Positions 13,804-18,329 of a DNA stretch of 18,329 bases are shown here, piece after piece (position 1 is the stretch's first letter; every line of letters starts with the position of its first letter). Made by a program: the position numbers and the translations under genes. Below the pieces are notes generated by a model. That model did no database searches. It saw nothing but the letters and a program-made list of their open reading frames with translations, and had not been told where the DNA came from. Location: contig JAEWHT010000216.1 of NCBI GenBank assembly GCA_023387695.1, forward strand, positions 1 through 18,329, written 5' to 3'. Source of the DNA: Pseudomonadota bacterium (GTDB taxonomy: Bacteria > Pseudomonadota > Alphaproteobacteria > Rhizobiales > Xanthobacteraceae).

Positions 13804-14430
13804 TCAGACGTCGAAGAAGACCGTCTCTTCAGGCCCCTGCAGATTGATCGTGAAGGAATACACGACCTTGCCGGCGCGCTCGCTGCGCGTAGCGATGAGC
13901 GTCTTGCGACGTACTTGCTGCTCGATCAGGTTGAGCACGGGATCGGCGGCGTTAGCGGCCTCTTCGTCGGAGAAATAGAGCCGCGTGTTGAGGCCGATAT
14001 TGATGCCGCGCGCGACAATCCAGATATTGACGTGCGGCGCGCATTTGCGCCCTGCCTTGTCGACGATGGCGCCCGGCTTGACAGTCTCGAACGTCACCAG
14101 CCCGCTCTCGAAGTCCGAGCCAGAGCGGCCCCAGCCGCGGAAATCCTCATCCAGCGTGCCGGCCGAGCGATCGGCCGGATGATTGTAACGGCCGGCCGCG
14201 TTGGCCTGCCAGATCTCGAGCAAGACATCGCGCAGCGGCGAGCCAGTGCCATCGAGCACCTTGCCTTCCAGTGTGATGCGTTCGCCTTGTGTGTTCGGCG
14301 TCACCAGCACGTTGGAAAAATTCTTCTCGAAAATGTCGAAGCCGGCCATGGCCGGGATCAGGCCGATATGGACGTAGGGTCCGGCGGTCTGCGAGGCGGT
14401 TTCCTTGAGATAGTTGAGCGGCTGCGGCAT
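13804..14430 (-). CDS. pcaG: Protocatechuate 3,4-dioxygenase alpha subunit
   Basis: The 208-residue alpha subunit of the intradiol dioxygenase that opens protocatechuate to 3-carboxymuconate. Family landmarks are the N-terminal ETASQTAGPYVHIGL, the EGKVLDGTGSPLRDVLLEIW strand pair, WQANAAGRYNHP, the DEDFRGWGRS loop, and CAPHVNIWIVARGINIGLNTR. As expected for alpha, the iron-binding Tyr and His set is not conserved; the metal is held by the beta subunit. The start at 14430 lies 4 bases after the pcaH stop and gives the usual protein end MPQPLNYLKETASQ; an upstream in-frame Met lies inside pcaH. The operon ends at the strong hairpin downstream. Confidence 0.96.
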   Translation of the reverse strand: MPQPLNYLKETASQTAGPYVHIGLIPAMAGFDIFEKNFSNVLVTPNTQGERITLEGKVLDGTGSPLRDVLLEIWQANAAGRYNHPADRSAGTLDEDFRGWGRSGSDFESGLVTFETVKPGAIVDKAGRKCAPHVNIWIVARGINIGLNTRLYFSDEEAANAADPVLNLIEQQVRRKTLIATRSERAGKVVYSFTINLQGPEETVFFDV

Positions 14431-14434
14431 GAGC

Positions 14435-15217
14435 TCAGTTCCCTTCGGGACGATTTTCGAAATAGGTGGAGCGCTGGCCACGCAGTACGATGTCGAAGCG
14501 GTAGGCGAGCGAGTCGAACGGGGTCGAAGCGTTGAGGTCGAGCGGCGCCACCAGGCGATCGAGCGCGTCCTTGTCGGGGATCGTCGTCAGGATCGGGCAG
14601 ATCGGAATCAGGGGATCGCCCTCAAAATACATCTGCGTGATCAGCCGTTGCGCGAAGCCGGAGCCGAACACCGAGAAGTGGATGTGGGCGGGACGCCAGC
14701 TATTGACGAAGTTGCGCCAGGGATATGGGCCCGGCTTCACGGTACGGAAATAGTAGTAGCCGGTGTCGTCGGTCAGCGCGCGACCGCAGCCGCCGAAATT
14801 GGGATCGATCGGCGCGAGATAGGTATCTTTCTTGTGCCGGTAGCGGCCGCCGGCATTGGCCTGCCAGAACTCGACCAGCGTGTTCGGCACCCCGCGGCCG
14901 GTTTCGTCCAGAACGCGGCCGTGGACGATGATGCGCTCACCGACGGGATCGCCGTCCTTGGCGTAGTTGCGGATCAAATCGTTGTCGAGCGGGCCGAGAT
15001 CGTTTTGGCCGAACACAGGCCCGGTGATCTCGGACACTGAATTCTCCAGCGACAACAACGACTGGCGCGGCGAGCGCAGCACCGAGGATTTGTAGCCGGG
15101 CGCGTAGGCCGGCGGATGGATACCGCGGTCGCGCTGGAAGAAGCCGCCGTCTTGCGGCGTAAAGGGCTCGGGGCGGTTGAGGCGGGGATCCCTGAAGGCT
15201 GGCGCCTGGGCATTCAT
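14435..15217 (-). CDS. pcaH: Protocatechuate 3,4-dioxygenase beta subunit
   Basis: A 260-residue catalytic subunit with non-heme Fe(III). By alignment with the Pseudomonas enzyme, the four iron ligands are Tyr126 (GGRYRHK), Tyr165 (KPGPYPWRN), His178 and His180 (RPAHIHFS). Arg176 before them is also kept, and the C-terminal core CLAYRFDIVLRGQR is nearly intact (SLAYRFDIVLRGQRS). The start at 15217 has GGGAGA 11 bases upstream; a longer frame to 15295 would run into the regulator promoter. It is the first gene of a two-gene unit with pcaG. No pcaD, pcaC or pcaB adjoins, unlike the common rhizobial arrangement. Confidence 0.97.
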   Translation of the reverse strand: MNAQAPAFRDPRLNRPEPFTPQDGGFFQRDRGIHPPAYAPGYKSSVLRSPRQSLLSLENSVSEITGPVFGQNDLGPLDNDLIRNYAKDGDPVGERIIVHGRVLDETGRGVPNTLVEFWQANAGGRYRHKKDTYLAPIDPNFGGCGRALTDDTGYYYFRTVKPGPYPWRNFVNSWRPAHIHFSVFGSGFAQRLITQMYFEGDPLIPICPILTTIPDKDALDRLVAPLDLNASTPFDSLAYRFDIVLRGQRSTYFENRPEGN

Positions 15218-15322
15218 CGGCGTGGTCTCTCCCTGTGGCCGCGGCCGGTAATGGCGCGGCGTGTTGGCGAGATCATGGGCCCGGCTATTCCACAAATAAA
15301 TAGATCAATTATAATGCATTAC
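15218..15322. promoter_or_regulatory. pcaH/lysR divergent promoter region
   Basis: A 105-base region whose right end is strikingly AT-rich. It holds TATAAT (15310-15315), a perfect -10 box for the plus strand, an inverted repeat ATAA-N9-TTAT (15296-15312), and the palindrome TAATGCATTA (15312-15321). No good -35 box is visible, which fits activator-dependent or autoregulated expression. The dyads are candidate LysR-type binding sites. Confidence 0.55.
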
Positions 15323-16240
15323 ATGAAGGAAATCGATCATTTGGCCCTCGACGGCCACGCCCTCGAACTATTCCTCGCAGTGCTGGAGGAGGGATCGGTG
15401 ACATCAGCCGCGACGCGTCTGGGCTTGACGCAATCGGCCGTCAGCCATGGGCTCAACAAGCTGCGGCGGATCGCCGGGGATCCGCTGTTCGCGAAGTCCG
15501 GCCGCGGCATCGTCGCGACCGCCCACGCCCAGGCTCTGGCTGCAAAGGCACGCGCACTGATCGACGAGATGCGCAGCTTTGCCGGCGGCGTCACCTTTAC
15601 GCCGGCTACCGCGCAGCTCTCATTGACGATCGCCGCCAACGACTTTCAGCGCGACCTGCTGTTGCCGCGCTTCTTCGGACATGTCGCAGCTCACGTGAAG
15701 AACCTGGACCTGCGCGTGATCCCGTCGCAATCGCCCTCGCCCGCCATGCTGCGCGAGAATCGCTGCGACCTCCTGATCACCCCGCTGCCACCGTCCGGCA
15801 TCGACATCGTGCAGAAGCGCCTGCTGAGCGACCACTACGTCTGTTACTACGATCCCAAGACGCGCGCGGCTCCGTCGAGCCGCGGCGCCTATCTCGCCGC
15901 GCGCCACATCACGATCGTCTATACCGATAACGAGCGGCTCGACTTCGATCGCCGGCTCGCCGCGAACGGCTTCCACCGCGACATCGCTATCTCCGTGCCG
16001 AGTTTCTCCGGCGTGCCGTCATTCCTGCGCGGAACGCAGATGCTGGCGAGCATGCCGAGCCTGCTCGCGCCCGGCGTGATGCGCGGCTTCGCGCATGCAC
16101 GGATTCCGCTGGCCTCGCGCACGCGCACGCTGGCCGAGCTGCCGATGTTCATGGTATGGCACCAGCGTTACCAGAAGGACCCTGCGCACCGCTGGATTCG
16201 GACACAATTGGAAACAGTCGCGGCGACCGCTGCTGCCTGA
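15323..16240 (+). CDS. LysR-family transcription regulator divergent from pcaHG
   Basis: A 305-residue protein with an N-terminal winged helix (about 10-70: LFLAVLEEGSVTSAATRLGL, TQSAVSHGLNKLR, GDPLFAKSGRG) and a C-terminal periplasmic-binding-like effector domain. The divergent position makes it the likely regulator of pcaHG, but the N-terminus (LDGHALELFLAV) looks nearer to NodD-like LysR proteins than to PcaQ of other rhizobia as I recall it. The start is uncertain: ATG at 15314 overlaps the TATAAT box, ATG at 15323 has no ribosome site, and TTG at 15341 has GAAGGA 10 bases upstream. I chose 15323. Confidence 0.88.
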   Translation: MKEIDHLALDGHALELFLAVLEEGSVTSAATRLGLTQSAVSHGLNKLRRIAGDPLFAKSGRGIVATAHAQALAAKARALIDEMRSFAGGVTFTPATAQLSLTIAANDFQRDLLLPRFFGHVAAHVKNLDLRVIPSQSPSPAMLRENRCDLLITPLPPSGIDIVQKRLLSDHYVCYYDPKTRAAPSSRGAYLAARHITIVYTDNERLDFDRRLAANGFHRDIAISVPSFSGVPSFLRGTQMLASMPSLLAPGVMRGFAHARIPLASRTRTLAELPMFMVWHQRYQKDPAHRWIRTQLETVAATAAA

Positions 16241-16283
16241 ATTCGTCACACCTATTTCGAACGAAGGCGACCGGAGAGGCCTC

Positions 16284-17147
16284 GTGAAGTCCAGCGTATG
16301 CCTTCTGACAGCCTGCGATTCCGTTCAGATGGGGCTCACGGATTTCACGCTTCCCCACATGAGGGCACTCGCAGCAGCACACAGCTATCAGCTGCGCTTC
16401 ATTCACGGCGAGCATTGGAAACGTCCGCACGGGTGGCTGAAGATCGAGTTGATCCGCGCCGCGCTCGAAGAGAACTTCGACTTCCTGCTCTGGATGGACG
16501 TCGACGCCGTCGTGCTTCGCAAGGACGTCGATATCAGGACGGCGGCGGTGGATGCTGCCGACCTTCAGATGGCCTGGCACGGCCCTGAGACATCCGAGAT
16601 CATGCCCGCCGATTTCGTGCCGCACTTCAATTCAGGCGTCATGCTGATCCGGGTGACGGATTGGTCGCGCGCGTTTTTCGAACGGGTCTGGGAGATCGGA
16701 CAATTGCGCCATCCCTGGTTCGACCAGGCGACCATTCTCCACGCCCTCGGCTACGATGACTGTCTGGGTCTCGGACCGGATCGTCCGGACGAGCCGGACC
16801 GATCGCGTCTTGCGCGCCTCGACACCATCTGGAATTCGATTCCCGGCATCGCCATCGCACCGGATCCGATCGTTCACCACTATGCCGGGATCAGCAATCC
16901 GTCGACGCGGCGCAAAATGATCGAGGCCGATGCGCTGACGGCATCGATGCGCGAACGGCTCGATCCGGCGTTGCGTCAGGCGATCGCCCGCCAATTCGCC
17001 CTGTGGCGCGAGGACGCGGCGATGCGCGACTGGGTCACCGGGGAGCGGGACGACGCGCGGCTGCAATTGGCCGCGGTCCGAAGCTCCACATCCTGGAGGC
17101 TGACCGCCCCGTTGCGCTGGACCACCAACAGGCTCCGCGGTCGCTGA
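16284..17147 (+). CDS. Putative glycosyltransferase, GT-A fold
   Basis: A 287-residue cytoplasmic protein without signal peptide. Glycosyltransferase-like features are a DXD-type motif DVD at 72-74 in FLLWMDVDAVVLR, HFNSGVMLIR at 114-123, FDQATILHAL at 146-154, and HHYAG at 198-202, as in the GT8/GT34 (GMA12/MNN10) folds. The tail from about 255 has a short helix, then SSTSWRLTAPLRW and a basic end. This kind of tail recurs in bacterial glycosyltransferases and methyltransferases. The GTG start at 16284 has GGAGAGG 4 bases upstream and 43 bases separate it from the LysR stop. Donor and acceptor sugars cannot be told. No other polysaccharide gene is nearby. Confidence 0.78.
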   Translation: MKSSVCLLTACDSVQMGLTDFTLPHMRALAAAHSYQLRFIHGEHWKRPHGWLKIELIRAALEENFDFLLWMDVDAVVLRKDVDIRTAAVDAADLQMAWHGPETSEIMPADFVPHFNSGVMLIRVTDWSRAFFERVWEIGQLRHPWFDQATILHALGYDDCLGLGPDRPDEPDRSRLARLDTIWNSIPGIAIAPDPIVHHYAGISNPSTRRKMIEADALTASMRERLDPALRQAIARQFALWREDAAMRDWVTGERDDARLQLAAVRSSTSWRLTAPLRWTTNRLRGR

Positions 17148-17236
17148 GGCGATCAGCCCCCCCGCCCGCCGTGGCGATGACCGATCTCTCGCCAAACCCA
17201 CTGGTTGCGCGCGGGCGGCCACGCTAGAATTCGGCC

Positions 17237-18329
17237 ATGACAGTGACCGACATTGCGAGCCGAACCTACAATCACAGCTGGCGGCTGGATCCCATCATCC
17301 GCAGCCTGCTTGATACGGACTTCTACAAGCTGTTGATGTTACAGATGATTCGGGAAGATTATCCGGATCAGCAGGTGACCTTCTCGGTCATCAACCGCTC
17401 GCGCCATGTGCGCCTTGCCGAGATCATCGACGAGGGCGAGCTGCGGGCCCAGCTCGACCATGCCCGCACCATCCGCTTCAGCAAGAAGGAGCTGATCTGG
17501 CTCGCCGGTAATACGTTCTACGGCAAGACCCATATGTTCTCGGCGGACTTCATCCGCTGGCTCGCCGAATTTCGCCTTCCCGAATACGAGCTGCGCAAGG
17601 TCGAGGGCCAGTACGAGCTGCATTTCCACGGCCCATGGACCCACACTTCGATGTGGGAGATCCCGGCGCTCGCCATCCTCAACGAGTTGCGCTCCCGCGC
17701 GGCGATGAAGGGACGCGGCCGTTTCGAGCTCGACGTGCTCTATGCCCGCGCCAAGGCCAAGCTGTGGACCAAGGTCGAGCGGCTGCGCAAGCTCGAGAAT
17801 TTGCGGCTGTCCGACTTCGGCACCCGCCGGCGCCACGGCTTTCTTTGGCAGCGTTGGTGCGTGGAAGCGGTGAAGGAAGGGCTCGGGCCGTCTTTCATCG
17901 GCACCTCCAACGTGCTGCTCGCGATGGACAATGATCTCGAAGCCATCGGCACCAATGCGCACGAGTTGCCGATGGTCGCAGCTGCGCTCGCCAGGGACGA
18001 CGAGGAATTGCGCTGGGCGCCGTATCGCATCCTCGATCAGTGGCGCCAGACCTATGGCGGAAATCTGCTGATCGCGCTGCCGGACGCTTTCGGCACGAAA
18101 GCCTTCCTGCGTGACGCGCCGGAATGGGTGGCCGACTGGACCGGCTTCCGCCCCGACAGCGCGCCGCCGATCCAGGCCGGTGAAGAGATCGTCGCGTGGT
18201 GGCAGAAGAAGGGACGCAACCCCAAGGACAAGCTGCTTGTCTTTTCCGACGCGATGGATGTCGGCTCGATCGAGGAGACATATCACCACTTCGCCGGTCG
18301 CGTGCGGCTCTCGTTCGGCTGGGGCACCA
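17237..18329 (+). CDS. pncB: Nicotinate phosphoribosyltransferase, partial (cut by window edge)
   Basis: The first 364 residues of an NAD-salvage enzyme that joins nicotinate to phosphoribosyl pyrophosphate, with ATP hydrolysis. Landmarks are the N-terminal SLLDTDFYKLLMLQMI, the loop SDFGTRRRHG at about 192-201, the GTNAHELP box with His242 as the expected phosphorylated residue, and the substrate loop LIALPDAFGTKAFL. The family is about 430 residues long, so roughly 70 residues are missing beyond base 18329. No clear ribosome site precedes the ATG; the 89 bases upstream hold only a 5-bp dyad overlapping the preceding stop codon. A long antisense frame across this gene is rejected. Confidence 0.95.
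   Translation, partial: MTVTDIASRTYNHSWRLDPIIRSLLDTDFYKLLMLQMIREDYPDQQVTFSVINRSRHVRLAEIIDEGELRAQLDHARTIRFSKKELIWLAGNTFYGKTHMFSADFIRWLAEFRLPEYELRKVEGQYELHFHGPWTHTSMWEIPALAILNELRSRAAMKGRGRFELDVLYARAKAKLWTKVERLRKLENLRLSDFGTRRRHGFLWQRWCVEAVKEGLGPSFIGTSNVLLAMDNDLEAIGTNAHELPMVAAALARDDEELRWAPYRILDQWRQTYGGNLLIALPDAFGTKAFLRDAPEWVADWTGFRPDSAPPIQAGEEIVAWWQKKGRNPKDKLLVFSDAMDVGSIEETYHHFAGRVRLSFGWGT

Noticed and set aside
13798..14535. A 245-codon plus-strand frame across pcaG
   Set aside because: Antisense to pcaG, which has all family landmarks.
17143..17157. Dyad GCTGA-N5-TCAGC after the glycosyltransferase as a terminator
   Set aside because: Only a 5-bp stem, overlaps the stop codon, and is followed by C residues instead of T.
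17339..18289. A 316-codon minus-strand frame across pncB
   Set aside because: Antisense to a clear nicotinate phosphoribosyltransferase, and no recognisable domain or ribosome site.
1..18329. Horizontal transfer island or mobile element
   Set aside because: No integrase, transposase, terminal repeat or tRNA was seen, and codon use looks even across the genes.

Overview
The window looks like a chromosomal segment of an alphaproteobacterium, most likely Bradyrhizobium or a close relative. The basis is the high GC content with strongly GC-biased third codon positions, the very compact overlapping operons, a FecR/CHASE2-adenylate cyclase pair of rhizobial type, an AraC-type regulator beside pobA, and a FAD-monooxygenase/DUF2783 pair. 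This is recognition from sequence, not a database match. No insertion sequence, phage gene, tRNA, rRNA or CRISPR array was seen.

Region 1 (1-4393, signal transduction). A minus-strand operon runs STAS protein, CheY, CheA, CheW, methyl-accepting receptor (cut by the left edge). The first four genes overlap by 1, 4 and 1 bases, so they are probably translationally coupled. A 284-bp divergent intergenic region with two dyads and a near-repeated element separates this operon from a plus-strand response regulator with an intact HD-GYP (cyclic-di-GMP phosphodiesterase) domain.

Region 2 (5534-8592, cAMP signalling). A secreted FecR-domain protein and a membrane CHASE2-class III adenylate cyclase form a plus-strand pair. 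Upstream lies a dyad that matches the CRP consensus half-sites in 9 of 10 positions, which suggests cAMP feedback on the gene that makes cAMP.

Region 3 (8593-16240, aromatic catabolism). PobA (4-hydroxybenzoate to protocatechuate) is divergent from an AraC-type PobR. PcaH and PcaG (protocatechuate 3,4-dioxygenase) are divergent from a LysR-type regulator. Between these two units lies a MarR regulator divergent from a three-gene operon: a VOC-fold metalloenzyme, an MhpA/PheA-like FAD monooxygenase, and a 64-residue DUF2783-like protein. A perfect FNR/FixK box (TTGAT-N4-ATCAA) lies in this divergent region. A 17-bp perfect-stem hairpin ends both this operon and pcaHG. The substrate of the middle operon is unknown, and I consider it the best candidate for an undescribed pathway here. 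pcaD, pcaC and pcaB are not in the window.

Region 4 (16284-18329). A GTG-started putative glycosyltransferase and the first 364 codons of nicotinate phosphoribosyltransferase (pncB), cut by the right edge. Neither has an obvious link to the aromatic genes.
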